The notes: generated by a model from the sequence alone, not told the origin. Positions 1-9,163 are shown, numbered from the stretch's first letter. The stretch is DNA of 54,556 nt from an uncultured Ruminococcus sp. (GCA_937926145.1 CALANW010000140.1:1-54556), one strand, 5' to 3'. Numbers and translations: made by a program.

Positions 1-152
1 GAATTTTCCTAAAAGACTTTTATTTCCGCCTCTTCTTATAACACTATATTATATTTTACATCTTTTCGGGGCAAAAGTCAATCGTAAAAAGTTTATTTTA
101 CATATTTTGGATACTTATTATGTTAATATATTGTGAATTATTCAAAAAGTAT

Positions 153-181
153 TTGCAAACTGCAACTTTTTTTGCTATAAT
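153..181 (+). promoter_or_regulatory. Promoter of the CheW-CZB gene
   Basis: TTGCAA at 153-158 and TATAAT at 176-181, 17 bp apart, fit a sigma-A promoter. The predicted transcription start lies about 25 bases before the ATG at 215. The first 150 bases of the window hold no other feature that I can support. Confidence 0.6.
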
Positions 182-214
182 TAATATAGTATTATCTTTA
201 CGGAGGAATCTGAA

Positions 215-1072
215 ATGGAAGACAATAACGGAATTCTCAGCAACGACCTTCCCTGGCTGATTTTTTCACTCAATGGTTTTACATACGCTATCAACACGGA
301 ATTTGTTACGGGAATACTTGTTCCGCCCGATAATTTAACACCCGTTCCCGATGCGCCGACTGAATACCGTGGCATCGTTGACATTCGCGGTGAAGTCTAC
401 CCTGTTATCGATATGAGAAGCTTATTCGGTTATCAATCGCTTGAAAAGGAATGTGCCGATTTCACAGCCATGCTTGATGCCCGTGAGCAGGATCATCTCA
501 ACTGGGCGAATGAGTTAAAACACTGCGTTGAAGCTGATATCGATTTTACGCTCACAACCAACCCTCACAAATGCGAATTCGGCAAATGGTATGACGAATT
601 CAAGAAAAACCCTCACAATGCCGACTTTTCCCTCCACAAGATCGAGAAGCCGCACGAGGAGCTTCATCACACCGCCGAAAAGATCGCAGAGATACGCAAG
701 CGTCCCGATTCACCCGACAAGACCCGCAAGCTCACGGAGCTTATGAATATGGTCTTTGACGAATATGTCCCCGAAATAGTCAACATCATTGACGAATCAA
801 AGCGCCGCTACAAGACGTTTTTCCGTGAAACTATGGTCACATTCAACTCTGCGGCAGGAAATGTCGCTATAGTTGTGGACAAGGTTCTTGCTGTTGACAG
901 GATAACTCCCGTAAGCGGCAGAAAAAATATGGACAGAATATTCGCATCACCTTTTTTCACGGGTGTTGCACGAAACAATCGGGTTAATGATGATATTCTT
1001 GTAATTGATGACAAAAAGATAATTGCAAAGTCCGAACACGATATACCAAGCGAAACCTCAAGTGAAAAGTAA
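215..1072 (+). CDS. CheW-like coupling protein with an inserted CZB zinc-binding domain
   Basis: This 285-residue cytoplasmic protein is a CheW fold split by a chemoreceptor zinc-binding (CZB) domain. The first CheW half (about residues 14-72, including YRGIVDIRGEVYPVIDMR) is followed by CZB at about 85-165, with likely ligands H94 (in HLNW), C120 (before EFGKWY), H147 and H151. The second CheW half resumes at about 205 (FRETMVTFNSAAGNVAIVVD). CheW links receptors to the CheA kinase. CZB domains bind zinc and usually sit at the end of soluble receptors, so this protein may couple zinc or oxidant status to chemotaxis or a similar relay. Placing CZB inside CheW is my reading of the sequence. 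The start has a GGAGG site 8 bases upstream. No other chemotaxis gene is in the window. A hairpin terminator follows. Confidence 0.85.
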   Translation: MEDNNGILSNDLPWLIFSLNGFTYAINTEFVTGILVPPDNLTPVPDAPTEYRGIVDIRGEVYPVIDMRSLFGYQSLEKECADFTAMLDAREQDHLNWANELKHCVEADIDFTLTTNPHKCEFGKWYDEFKKNPHNADFSLHKIEKPHEELHHTAEKIAEIRKRPDSPDKTRKLTELMNMVFDEYVPEIVNIIDESKRRYKTFFRETMVTFNSAAGNVAIVVDKVLAVDRITPVSGRKNMDRIFASPFFTGVARNNRVNDDILVIDDKKIIAKSEHDIPSETSSEK

Positions 1073-1076
1073 CAAA

Positions 1077-1125
1077 AGCGCTGAAATTGCTGCACAAACG
1101 AGCAGTTTCAGCGCTTATTTTTATA
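1077..1125 (+). terminator. Terminator of the CheW-CZB gene
   Basis: A 15-bp stem (1077-1091 with 1101-1115, one G-T pair) is followed by a T-rich tail. Confidence 0.8.
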
Positions 1126-1133
1126 TTAAGACA

Positions 1134-1164
1134 CAAAAAGCGTCGGACATTTCTGCCCGACGCT
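1134..1164 (-). terminator. Terminator of cellobiose phosphorylase
   Basis: The 8-bp stem 1139-1146/1157-1164 (AGCGTCGG with CCGACGCT) has its T-run on the minus strand (AAAAAG on plus), as expected for the gene ending at 1181. Confidence 0.8.
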
Positions 1165-1180
1165 GATTTTTCTATAAAGC

Positions 1181-3655
1181 TTAGCCCATTACAGCGACAA
1201 CTTCGTGTGTGCCGTCTGCGAATACAGGGAGGATATTGCCTTCGATAGCCTTGCCGTCAACGGTGATAGACTTGATACCCTTTGAAACGTGGTTCGGGTT
1301 CTCAACCTTTACGTTGTAAACAGCATTTCTGAAGCTTCTGGAAACCTCATAGCCGTCCCAAGCCTTAGGAATGGAAGGATCGATCTTCAATCCGCTGTAG
1401 TCAGGGATAATTCCGAGGATATACTGCGAAATTGCAACGAAGTTCCAAGCTGCTGTACCTGTGAGCCAGCTGTTCTTTGCTTCGCCGAAGCGCTTAGCGT
1501 CCTTACCTGCAACCATCTGTGCATAAACATAAGGTTCGGTTCTGTGGAGCTGCTCATCCTCCTGATATGCAGGAGCGATTCTTGTATAGTAATCGAATGC
1601 TCTGTCGCCCATGCCTGCGTAAGCAGCAGCACACATGATCCAAGCATTGTTATGGCAGAAGATACCTGCGTTTTCCTTATATCCGCCGGGATATGTGGAG
1701 ATCTCGCCGTATTCAACGACATACTTTGTGAATGCAGGGTTGTTAAGAACAAGACCGTGCTTTGTGCCGAGGTACTTGTCGATGCTGTCCATTGTCTTTT
1801 CGGTGAATTCCTTGCCGCCGATATCGGACATTACGCAGAAGCCCTGAGGTTCGATAAAGATCTTGCCCTCGTCATTCTCATGCGAGCCGACCTTCTTGCC
1901 GTATGCATCGTAAGCACGGAGGAACCAGTCGCCGTCCCAGCCGAAGTCAATGATAGCCTGCTTCATCTTTTCGATCTCAGCCTTTGCCTTGTCAGCTTCT
2001 TCGGTCTGACCCTTAAGACGGCAGAGCTTTTCATACTCAGGTCCGATATATGTAAACATACCTGCGATCATTACGGATTCAGCTGTCTGCTCGTTAAGAG
2101 GTTCGCCCGTTTCGGGGTTAACTTCCTTAGCGATGTTGGAAGCTGTGTTCTGGAAGCTTTCACCCGGAACTCTGGAGAAGCAGTTGAGGTTAAGGCAGTC
2201 GTTCCAGTCAGCACGTCCGATAAGAGGAAGTCCGTGAGGACCCTTGTTGTTTACAACGTGGTAGAACGATCTCTTGAGGTGGTCGAGAAGCGGCTGTGCA
2301 AGAGCAGGATCGTTCTTGTAGTCAACCATTTCATCGAGGATTCCGAGGTCGCCGGTTTCCTTGATATATGCTGCTGTGGAGAGGATCATCCAAAGTGGGT
2401 CATCGTTGAAGTTTGTGCCTGCAGCATCGTTGCCCTTCTTTGTAAGTGGCTGATACTGGTGGTAGTTGCCGCCGTCTTCGAGCTGTGTAGCTGCGATATC
2501 GAGGATTCTCTCTCTTGCGCGTTCAGGGATCTGGTGAACGAAGCCGAGGAGGTCCTGGTTGGAATCACGGAAGCCCATTCCTCTGCCGATGCCGCTCTCA
2601 AAGTAGGAAGCGGAACGTGAGAGGTTGAATGTTACCATACACTGGTACTGATTCCAGATGTTGACCTGTCTGTTGAGCTTTTCATCAGGCGATCTGAGGT
2701 TGTACTTAGCAAGGAGGTCTTCCCAAGTCTTAGCAAGCTCTGCAAATGCAGCGTCAACCTTTTCTGCTGTATCTAACTTAGCCATCATTTCATAAGCCTT
2801 GGACTTATTCATTGTGCCGTCAGCGTTGAACTTCTGATCGTAAGGATTCTCAACATAGCCGAGAATGAAAACGAGTGTCTTCTCCTCGCCTGCTGCGAGA
2901 GTGATCTCCTTATAATGCGAAGCAACGGGTGACCAGCCGTCAGCAACAGAGTTCTTGGGAGCGCCGTCGAGAACAGTCTGAGGATTGTGGAAATCGTTGT
3001 AGATGCTGCCCATAAATGTTTCACGGTCAGTATCGAAGCCGTCAACAGTGTCGTTTACAGCATAGAAAGCGAAGTGGTTTCTTCTTTCCTTGTATTCTGT
3101 CTTGTGGTAGATAACAGCGCCGTTCTTTTCGAGTTCAACTTCACCTGTGTTGAAGTTACGCTGGAAGTTTGTACTGTCGTCGTTTGCGTCCCAAAGACAC
3201 CATTCGATAAATGAGAAGAGCTTGAAAGACTTAGCAGCGCCGCTTTCGTTCTTGAGAACGAGCTTCTGAACTTCGCCTGTGAAATTCTGAGGAACGAAGA
3301 AAGTAACTTCTGCGGAAAGTCCGTTCTTCTTGCCTGTGATCTTTGTATAGCCCATACCGTGGCGGCACTCGTATGAATCAAGGTCTGTCTTTACAGGAGC
3401 CCAACCCGGGTTCCAGACAGTACCGTTATCGTTGATGTAGAAATAACGTCCGCCTGCATCTGCGGGAACGTTGTTGTAGCGGTAACGTGTGATTCTTGCA
3501 AGACGAGCGTCCTTATAGAAATCATAACCGCCTGCGGTATTGGAAATAAGTCCGAAAAAGTCCTGAGTTCCAAGGTAGTTTATCCAAGGATAAGGAGTTT
3601 TTGGAGAGTTAATGACATATTCTTTGTTCTTGTCATCATAGAAACCGTATTTCAT
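1181..3655 (-). CDS. cbpA: Cellobiose phosphorylase (GH94)
   Basis: This 824-residue protein matches full-length GH94 cellobiose phosphorylases. The family splits cellobiose with phosphate into glucose 1-phosphate and glucose in the cytoplasm, saving ATP during cellulose use. Visible marks are the N-terminal YGFYDDKNKEYVINSP start, the GIGRGMGFRDSNQDLLG substrate-pocket segment, and GRADWNDCLNL, whose Asp is the family's general acid. The C-terminal beta domain ends near the stop. Start: ATG at 3655 with a GTGAGG-type site upstream. The gene stands alone between a LacI-type operator/promoter and its own terminator, so it is probably induced by cellodextrins through a regulator encoded elsewhere. 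Other GH94 specificities (cellodextrin, laminaribiose) are less likely at this length but not excluded. Confidence 0.93.
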   Translation of the reverse strand: MKYGFYDDKNKEYVINSPKTPYPWINYLGTQDFFGLISNTAGGYDFYKDARLARITRYRYNNVPADAGGRYFYINDNGTVWNPGWAPVKTDLDSYECRHGMGYTKITGKKNGLSAEVTFFVPQNFTGEVQKLVLKNESGAAKSFKLFSFIEWCLWDANDDSTNFQRNFNTGEVELEKNGAVIYHKTEYKERRNHFAFYAVNDTVDGFDTDRETFMGSIYNDFHNPQTVLDGAPKNSVADGWSPVASHYKEITLAAGEEKTLVFILGYVENPYDQKFNADGTMNKSKAYEMMAKLDTAEKVDAAFAELAKTWEDLLAKYNLRSPDEKLNRQVNIWNQYQCMVTFNLSRSASYFESGIGRGMGFRDSNQDLLGFVHQIPERARERILDIAATQLEDGGNYHQYQPLTKKGNDAAGTNFNDDPLWMILSTAAYIKETGDLGILDEMVDYKNDPALAQPLLDHLKRSFYHVVNNKGPHGLPLIGRADWNDCLNLNCFSRVPGESFQNTASNIAKEVNPETGEPLNEQTAESVMIAGMFTYIGPEYEKLCRLKGQTEEADKAKAEIEKMKQAIIDFGWDGDWFLRAYDAYGKKVGSHENDEGKIFIEPQGFCVMSDIGGKEFTEKTMDSIDKYLGTKHGLVLNNPAFTKYVVEYGEISTYPGGYKENAGIFCHNNAWIMCAAAYAGMGDRAFDYYTRIAPAYQEDEQLHRTEPYVYAQMVAGKDAKRFGEAKNSWLTGTAAWNFVAISQYILGIIPDYSGLKIDPSIPKAWDGYEVSRSFRNAVYNVKVENPNHVSKGIKSITVDGKAIEGNILPVFADGTHEVVAVMG

Positions 3656-3715
3656 TCAACTAACCTCACTTAAATTTTTATTGATACACTTTTCCCAAAG
3701 CATATCATTGATACA

Positions 3716-3744
3716 ATTTTACCATATTAAACGTTTAATATCAA
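3716..3744 (-). promoter_or_regulatory. cbpA promoter with LacI-family operator in the spacer
   Basis: On the minus strand, TTGATA (3739-3744) and TAAAAT (3716-3721) are 17 bp apart. The perfect 18-bp palindrome ATATTAAACGTTTAATAT (3724-3741) fills the spacer and touches the -35 box. A central CG inside an AAACGTTT core is typical of LacI/GalR-family operators. Binding there would block RNA polymerase. No LacI-type gene lies in the window, so the regulator is unknown. Confidence 0.8.
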
Positions 3745-3868
3745 TAGGATTTTTGAATCCATAATATAAAATTATTTCTCATTTTCTTATGCAATTTTAA
3801 CAAACTGATTTTTATACTTTAATTTTTTAAGCGCAAGTACCTGTAAAGCTTTTGGCTTTTACACAAAG

Positions 3869-3901
3869 AAAATGCGCAGTTCACACCAATTTGAACTGCG
3901 C
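3869..3901 (-). terminator. Terminator of the large membrane protein gene
   Basis: A perfect 10-bp stem (GCGCAGTTCA 3874-3883 with 3892-3901) has TTTTCTTT after it on the minus strand, just past the stop at 3908. Confidence 0.75.
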
Positions 3902-3907
3902 TGAAAT

Positions 3908-6900
3908 TTACCAAGTCCATTCGGACATAAAACGCGTTATCTTTCCTGCAACGCCGCCGTCAGCAGATTTTTTCTTCTGCTCATTAACAGCACCAACTGC
4001 GATAAGGATAATTCCTGCCGCGAGAAGATACACCCACCAAGCAGGACTTCCCCACAGCTTTATGCTCATAAATATCGCCGAGGTCACGATAACTGCCGCA
4101 CTGAGCACGAACCAGCGCTTCATCTTGACGAAGAACGAAACCGCAAGTATCACAAACGCGCTTATCATAACTATGAGGGCATTGACGATAGTGCCGCTGA
4201 GGGCATGGAAGAAAAGTAATGCATATACTATTATATATGTAACAAATGTGAGGATATCAATATGCTTTTTGTCCCATTTGAGCAGGCGAAGCGCCGCAAT
4301 GTAAAGCAGTATCGGAACGATGTTTATCTCGAGAGCATAACCCTCGGGCAGTTTCCAAAACGGCTGTGTCCACCACGCGATAACGGGAACAATCATCGCA
4401 ATAGATGTTATGATTCGGTTTGATAGCGGCTTATTTTCTTTTCGCAGGAATGAAACGATAACCACACCCGTGAGGAGCAGACCGAGCCACTCCGAAATTT
4501 CGCCGTCTGCATACGAAAAGTACGCTGCAAGACCGATGAGCCTTGAAAATGCAAAGCCGTCACAATCCTTGCGTGATTTTTCAAAAACGCTTTTTCTGTA
4601 GAATAAGAAGCTTGCGCCGACCGACAGAGCTATCATTGCCGCTATCGATGAACCAAGCACAACATTTGAATTGCCGGCAAAGACATTTTGCATCTGACCT
4701 GCCACTGCAAAATATGCTGCCGCAAGCGGTGGTACAAGGAGCGCCGAGCCGAATGTCATAATGCCGCTCGTAACGGTCATCGCAAATACAATTACTGCAC
4801 CTGCAACAACAGAAGCGCTTACTTCGCTCGCCGAGGCAATTGCGCAGAGCAGAGCGAACGATATGAAATCAAGGCAAAGGAACGTGAACTTTCGGCAGTA
4901 ATTTATCAATTCGCTGTGCGGAGCAAAGAGGAGCGATGCAAAAAGCACTGATGCAAATCCGCCTGCTGCAATAAGTTCGGCTTCCGTACCGAAGTTAAGG
5001 ACTTCATAAGCAAAGCCGCCGAATGAAAGGCAGAAAAGGATAATTGCTGCTGAAAGCGGAACTTTGTGCTTGCTGATACAGCCTTTTACGGTGCAGACTA
5101 TAGCAAGTATGAGCCAAAACTGCCATACGGGGTCTGGAGTTGAGAAGATCTTTACAGAGGAAACGAGTATCAGAATTGAAGTGACGACAGTAAAACCTAT
5201 AAACGTTCCCTTTTCAATCAGTTTATCTTTCTTCACAAGCGCCCAAGCAATCGGTATTACTGCGAGGACTGCTGAAACGACTGTAAATACAACTGTTTCG
5301 CTGAAACGTTCAGCCAGTGTTCCGTCAGCGGCGAATTTGCCGAGTGAAAGCATTGCTGTGAGTGAAAAGACAAGCTTTTCCCAATCTTTTTTTGGGAAAA
5401 CAGCATACACAAACTGCGCCGCGGCGGTGAAAAGTATTACTGCAATAGGCAATTTTCTGTCACAAAATTGTGATAAAAGAACGCCTGCTGTAAAGGCAGC
5501 AAACATTACATCTGTAAATACTGAACGAATGATAAAGCTCTTGCCTTTCTTTGCAAGGATAAAGTCCGCGATGACATAGCCAGTCGAAACAGCGAGAAGC
5601 GCTCCCGATGAAGCTATTGCAAATACGCTATCAGACGAAGTTATCAGCTTTACCGCCGACAATATAGTTGATGAAAGGGCGAACGCGAACAACACGAACA
5701 TTATCTTCCCTGCCGATTCGTTTCTTCGGAACAGACCGAGGGCAAGAATTTCCGCTGTCAGAATTGTCATTACAATAACCGATGCAAGCGTTATTTCCGA
5801 GGAAATTGCGGCGACAGCAAGTGCAAATGCTGATAATGCGATACAGAAGTTTGACAGAATTTTCAGAGCAAAGGCAAGCTTTTCAGGAAGAACTTTCAGA
5901 AGCGAGAGAACTGTGGTCACTGTTGCAATTGCGGCAACAACGTATGTACCCTCGGAAAAGCTTTCGGGTGAAAAACCATAGAACAATGCAATGCTGACAA
6001 ATATCAGAAACGGTATCGCACCTGCAAAGCCGTTTTTCTTCGAGAATCCGCTGAAAAGATACGCGGCGGCAAATAGTCCGCAGGAGATAGTTACAATAAC
6101 GCTGTGTTCGAGCCACGCGGCAGGAACTACAAGCGATACAATGCTCAACAATGCAGTATTACCAAGTTCAAACGATGGCAGTACATCGATAATATATGCA
6201 AAGGTATTTGGCTTTACAGCTTTCTTTTGAATAAGACGGCTCACAAATATCACAACAAGCGAATACACGGCGTATGTAAGCTCAATAAAATCGGGACTGT
6301 CAAATATCTGTGATGCCAGTCCAGCCACCATTACCGAAATACTTCCGAGTGAAACACAGGCAAAGAACTTGCTTTTATAATCGTAACTGCCTTTGAAGCA
6401 AACTGCGGCGGTCAGTGCGGCGGCGATCGCCAAAACTGTTCCGAAGCCGTTTCCGCTGATAGAGAACCACTCGCCGAAAATTTTGAAATATGCAATCGCA
6501 AAGACTGTTATCGGCAAAAAAGCGCACCCGAGAGTATAGAAAACTTTACCCGTTTTCGGCAGGTCAAATTTTCTTTCCGCAATCGATGAAGCGGTAAAAA
6601 GTACGGCTGAAAATGACAGGATAATCACTGCTTTGACAATATTCCCGAGCGTTGCCCAAGTTGTAGTTGCAAATATAACTCCTGCAAGAATTATAAGAAG
6701 CGAACCGATAATAAGCAAGACATTTATTGAGCTTACGCGATGCTTTTCCTGCCGAACTGCAACCATTGGAGCGTTATTTTCACTTTTCGGTGTATCCGCC
6801 GATTTATCCGTTTCGGAAGTTTGAGGTTTCGGAGGAGTGTTTTGCGGTGATTCGGCATTATTATCTGTAAAGTTCACAGACATTACAGGCTGTTTATAAT

Positions 6901-7144
6901 GCATATAGGACGTATTATACGGTGAATTTGCTGTTTTTGTTTGCTCATGATCATCTGTATAGGTGTTAGGCTTTACAACTTCATTATCATCTTTTAGCTT
7001 AGTTTCCTGCGGCTGAATGTACTGCTTTTCGTTCAGTTTATTTTTAAGCTGTTCGTTTTCTCTTCGGAGCCTGGAAATATCCGATCTTGCTCCAAGAAAC
7101 AGTACGAAAAAGACCGCGGTTGTAATAAAGAAAATCACGCCCAC
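3908..7144 (-). CDS. Very large multispanning membrane protein of unknown function
   Basis: This protein of about 1,078 residues has one N-terminal membrane helix, a short coiled coil (about residues 20-45), a polar linker of about 100 residues rich in Asn, Thr and Pro, and then some two dozen or more hydrophobic segments to the C terminus, which ends in a short charged tail. The first part of the membrane block (SINVLLIIGSLLIILAGVIF, then KFDLPKTGKVFYTLGCAFLP) resembles DUF2157/DUF2339-like poly-helix proteins, but I cannot name a function. Two starts are in frame. GTG at 7153 sits directly on the AGGGAG site, whereas GTG at 7144 lies 8-10 bases after it, so I chose 7144. The gene is monocistronic, with its own promoter and terminator. 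It has no recognisable enzymatic motif. Confidence 0.75.
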   Translation of the reverse strand: MGVIFFITTAVFFVLFLGARSDISRLRRENEQLKNKLNEKQYIQPQETKLKDDNEVVKPNTYTDDHEQTKTANSPYNTSYMHYKQPVMSVNFTDNNAESPQNTPPKPQTSETDKSADTPKSENNAPMVAVRQEKHRVSSINVLLIIGSLLIILAGVIFATTTWATLGNIVKAVIILSFSAVLFTASSIAERKFDLPKTGKVFYTLGCAFLPITVFAIAYFKIFGEWFSISGNGFGTVLAIAAALTAAVCFKGSYDYKSKFFACVSLGSISVMVAGLASQIFDSPDFIELTYAVYSLVVIFVSRLIQKKAVKPNTFAYIIDVLPSFELGNTALLSIVSLVVPAAWLEHSVIVTISCGLFAAAYLFSGFSKKNGFAGAIPFLIFVSIALFYGFSPESFSEGTYVVAAIATVTTVLSLLKVLPEKLAFALKILSNFCIALSAFALAVAAISSEITLASVIVMTILTAEILALGLFRRNESAGKIMFVLFAFALSSTILSAVKLITSSDSVFAIASSGALLAVSTGYVIADFILAKKGKSFIIRSVFTDVMFAAFTAGVLLSQFCDRKLPIAVILFTAAAQFVYAVFPKKDWEKLVFSLTAMLSLGKFAADGTLAERFSETVVFTVVSAVLAVIPIAWALVKKDKLIEKGTFIGFTVVTSILILVSSVKIFSTPDPVWQFWLILAIVCTVKGCISKHKVPLSAAIILFCLSFGGFAYEVLNFGTEAELIAAGGFASVLFASLLFAPHSELINYCRKFTFLCLDFISFALLCAIASASEVSASVVAGAVIVFAMTVTSGIMTFGSALLVPPLAAAYFAVAGQMQNVFAGNSNVVLGSSIAAMIALSVGASFLFYRKSVFEKSRKDCDGFAFSRLIGLAAYFSYADGEISEWLGLLLTGVVIVSFLRKENKPLSNRIITSIAMIVPVIAWWTQPFWKLPEGYALEINIVPILLYIAALRLLKWDKKHIDILTFVTYIIVYALLFFHALSGTIVNALIVMISAFVILAVSFFVKMKRWFVLSAAVIVTSAIFMSIKLWGSPAWWVYLLAAGIILIAVGAVNEQKKKSADGGVAGKITRFMSEWTW

Positions 7145-7184
7145 TTTTATCACTCTCCCTGATGACGGAATTTATGTTGAATCA

Positions 7185-7213
7185 ATTATAACACAAATTT
7201 CAAAATATGTAAA
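7185..7213 (-). promoter_or_regulatory. Promoter of the large membrane protein gene
   Basis: Minus-strand TTTACA (7208-7213) and TATAAT (7185-7190) are separated by 17 bp. Confidence 0.6.
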
Positions 7214-7237
7214 TAGTTGATTAAACTTTTCCTTTTC

Positions 7238-7266
7238 TTGACTTTTGATATATACTATATTATAAT
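7238..7266 (+). promoter_or_regulatory. Promoter of the GNAT gene
   Basis: TTGACT (7238-7243) and TATAAT (7261-7266) are separated by 17 bp. The ribosome binding site begins only about 8 bases after the -10 box, so the leader would be very short. Confidence 0.6.
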
Positions 7267-7285
7267 GTTTTTCGGAGGGATAAAA

Positions 7286-7795
7286 ATGGTTGAAATTATT
7301 GAAGTTACTGCTGACAAAAAAGCAGTTTTGAGTAATCTTATGGAAAAATATCTTTACGAATTTTCACAGTGGGAAAAGACGGATATCGGTGAGGACGGTT
7401 TATACGGTTATGAATATCTCGATTGTTATTTCACTGAGAATAACCGTTTTCCGTATTTTATTACAGTTGACGGAAAGCTTGCAGGGTTTGTGCTTGTGAA
7501 TGATTATCCCGAGGTCGTGGGCAGAAAAACCGACTTCTGCCTTTCCGAATTTTTTATACTATATAAATATCGCAGAAATGGAGTCGGACGTAAGGCAGTT
7601 CGCCAGGTTTTAGACAGACATCACGGAAAATGGCAACTGAAACGTCACCCTCACAACCTTGCATCGGTTTACTTTTGGGACAAGGTCATAGACGAGCTGA
7701 CGGGCGGGAATTTTGAGCTTATCAGAGCTTATCCCGACCGCAGGGCAGATTATGAAGACGGAACGCCCGCCGATGTTTTCTTTTTTGAAAATTAA
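7286..7795 (+). CDS. GNAT-family N-acetyltransferase (predicted)
   Basis: This 169-residue protein has the GNAT core. A central strand (PYFITVDGKLAGFVLV) leads into FFILYKYRRNGVGRKAVRQ, whose R/Q-x-x-G-x-G/A-like loop (RRNGVG) binds acetyl-CoA. The late segment LASVYFWDKVIDELT is typical of the predicted acetyltransferases in COG5628. The acceptor cannot be told from sequence. The open frame extends to 7217, but GGAGGG at 7275-7280 sits 5 bases before ATG 7286, which I take as the start. It lies alone, divergent from the large membrane protein gene. Confidence 0.75.
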   Translation: MVEIIEVTADKKAVLSNLMEKYLYEFSQWEKTDIGEDGLYGYEYLDCYFTENNRFPYFITVDGKLAGFVLVNDYPEVVGRKTDFCLSEFFILYKYRRNGVGRKAVRQVLDRHHGKWQLKRHPHNLASVYFWDKVIDELTGGNFELIRAYPDRRADYEDGTPADVFFFEN

Positions 7796-7805
7796 GCAAA
7801 AATAC

Positions 7806-7834
7806 TGGACAAACCGCTTTTAATATGGTATAAT
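7806..7834 (+). promoter_or_regulatory. Promoter of the PrsA-like lipoprotein gene
   Basis: TGGACA (7806-7811) and TATAAT (7829-7834) with a 17-bp spacer. Confidence 0.6.
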
Positions 7835-7878
7835 ATAATGTATTTAGTTGAATCATTAATTGGAGGTTTATGATATTT

Positions 7879-9054
7879 ATGGCTAACTTCAAGAAAATAT
7901 CCGCCGTTGCGCTCTGCTCGGCTATGGCTTTATCACTTGGTGCTTGCGGAAACAATATCGCAGGCCCTGACACTACTTATGCCGCTGTTATCGACGGCTA
8001 CAAAGTTCCTGCAGGTGTTTTCATCGCGATGCAGATGAACTCCTACTACGATGCGGCTTACTACACAGAGCCTACCGATGAGAGCGAAGAAACAACAGCT
8101 TCCGCTGAGGCTGCTGAAACCACTGCTTCCGAAACTGAGGCTACAACAACGACAGCTTTCACCGACAAGGTCATCGAGGACAAGCCTGTTCGCGAATGGA
8201 TCAACGATGAGGCAACAAAGAGTATGCAGGAATTCGTTGCCGTTGAAAACAAGTTTGATGAACTCGGACTTTCTTTCGAGGACAATGAAAAGGAAAAGAC
8301 TAAGGTTTACCTTGATTCAATTTGGGAATACTACGGTTCAAACTATGAGGACGCAGGAATCAGCGAGGATTCACAGCTTCTCATAATGCTCAACTCGACC
8401 AAGAAGAATATGATCTTCGATTATTACTATGCAGAAGGCGGTCAGGACGAGATATCCGAAGCTGACATCAGAGCATATCTCGAAGAAAACAACAAACGCA
8501 TCAACTACATCAAAATGGAGCTTAAAGACGGCGAGGGAAATCTTCTCAAGTCTGAGGGCAAGGACGAGATAAAGACAATGGCTGAAGATTACATCGACCG
8601 AATCAAGGGCGGTGAGGATTTTGCGACTGTAAGCAAGGAATACAGTGACTACTATGACAAGCTTGTTGCTGACGCACAGGCTGCAGAAAGCACCGATGAT
8701 GAAGCTTCCGATGAAACAGCCGAAACGGAAGAAACAGCAAGCAGCTACACAGACAACGAAACAGTAGTTACAAAGGACGGTTCTTATCCCTCCGAAGCTG
8801 TTGTAACAAAGGCATTTGAATCCAAGGTCGGCGATGTTTTCCTCGTTGAAGAAGACGAAGTTTACTACGTTGTAACAGTTCTCGACCTTTACGCTGACGA
8901 AAACTACTACAGCGACAATGAAAGCACAGTTCGTCATCAGCTCAAGGACGATGAGTTCGATCAGACTGTTGGCTCTTGGACAGAAACACAGAATGTTGAG
9001 ATCAACGAAGCCGCTTACAAGCGCTACAAGATCGAAAAGTTCCTCAACAACTAA
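7879..9054 (+). CDS. PrsA/SurA-like foldase lipoprotein (parvulin-type)
   Basis: This 391-residue exported lipoprotein has a signal peptide ending in SLGAC, the cysteine being the lipidation site. A Glu/Thr/Ala-rich low-complexity stretch (about residues 55-90) precedes a SurA-like helical region (VREWINDEATKSMQEFVAVE and on). A degenerate parvulin-like core follows (ADIRAYLEENNKRINYIKM, then IDRIKGGEDFATVSKEYSD), interrupted by another acidic insert. PrsA-type proteins help secreted proteins fold outside the membrane. The Ala/Glu/Thr inserts and weak parvulin residues mean isomerase activity is uncertain. ATG 7879 is preferred over ATG 7870 because GGAGGT (7862-7867) is too close to the latter. 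Own promoter and terminator. Confidence 0.75.
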   Translation: MANFKKISAVALCSAMALSLGACGNNIAGPDTTYAAVIDGYKVPAGVFIAMQMNSYYDAAYYTEPTDESEETTASAEAAETTASETEATTTTAFTDKVIEDKPVREWINDEATKSMQEFVAVENKFDELGLSFEDNEKEKTKVYLDSIWEYYGSNYEDAGISEDSQLLIMLNSTKKNMIFDYYYAEGGQDEISEADIRAYLEENNKRINYIKMELKDGEGNLLKSEGKDEIKTMAEDYIDRIKGGEDFATVSKEYSDYYDKLVADAQAAESTDDEASDETAETEETASSYTDNETVVTKDGSYPSEAVVTKAFESKVGDVFLVEEDEVYYVVTVLDLYADENYYSDNESTVRHQLKDDEFDQTVGSWTETQNVEINEAAYKRYKIEKFLNN

Positions 9055-9060
9055 AATTTC

Positions 9061-9089
9061 AGCCGCATAGAAAACTATGCGGCTATTTT
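9061..9089 (+). terminator. Terminator of the PrsA-like gene
   Basis: Perfect 10-bp stem AGCCGCATAG (9061-9070) with 9075-9084, AAAA loop, then a T-run. Confidence 0.9.
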
Positions 9090-9111
9090 TATGCCTGTTT
9101 AAAATACAAAT

Positions 9112-9142
9112 AAAAAGGCGGTATCCGAATTACGGACACCGC
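9112..9142 (-). terminator. Terminator of the iron-ADH-family gene
   Basis: Stem 9118-9127/9133-9142 with one mismatch. The T-run (CTTTTTATTT) is on the minus strand. Confidence 0.75.
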
Positions 9143-9163
9143 TCATTTTTATGTCAATATAAA

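Noticed and set aside
1289..2620. 443-codon open frame opposite the cellobiose phosphorylase gene
   Set aside because: It lies antisense to a clear GH94 gene and has a Cys/Val-rich, family-less sequence typical of a mirror frame of a codon-biased gene. No ribosome site.
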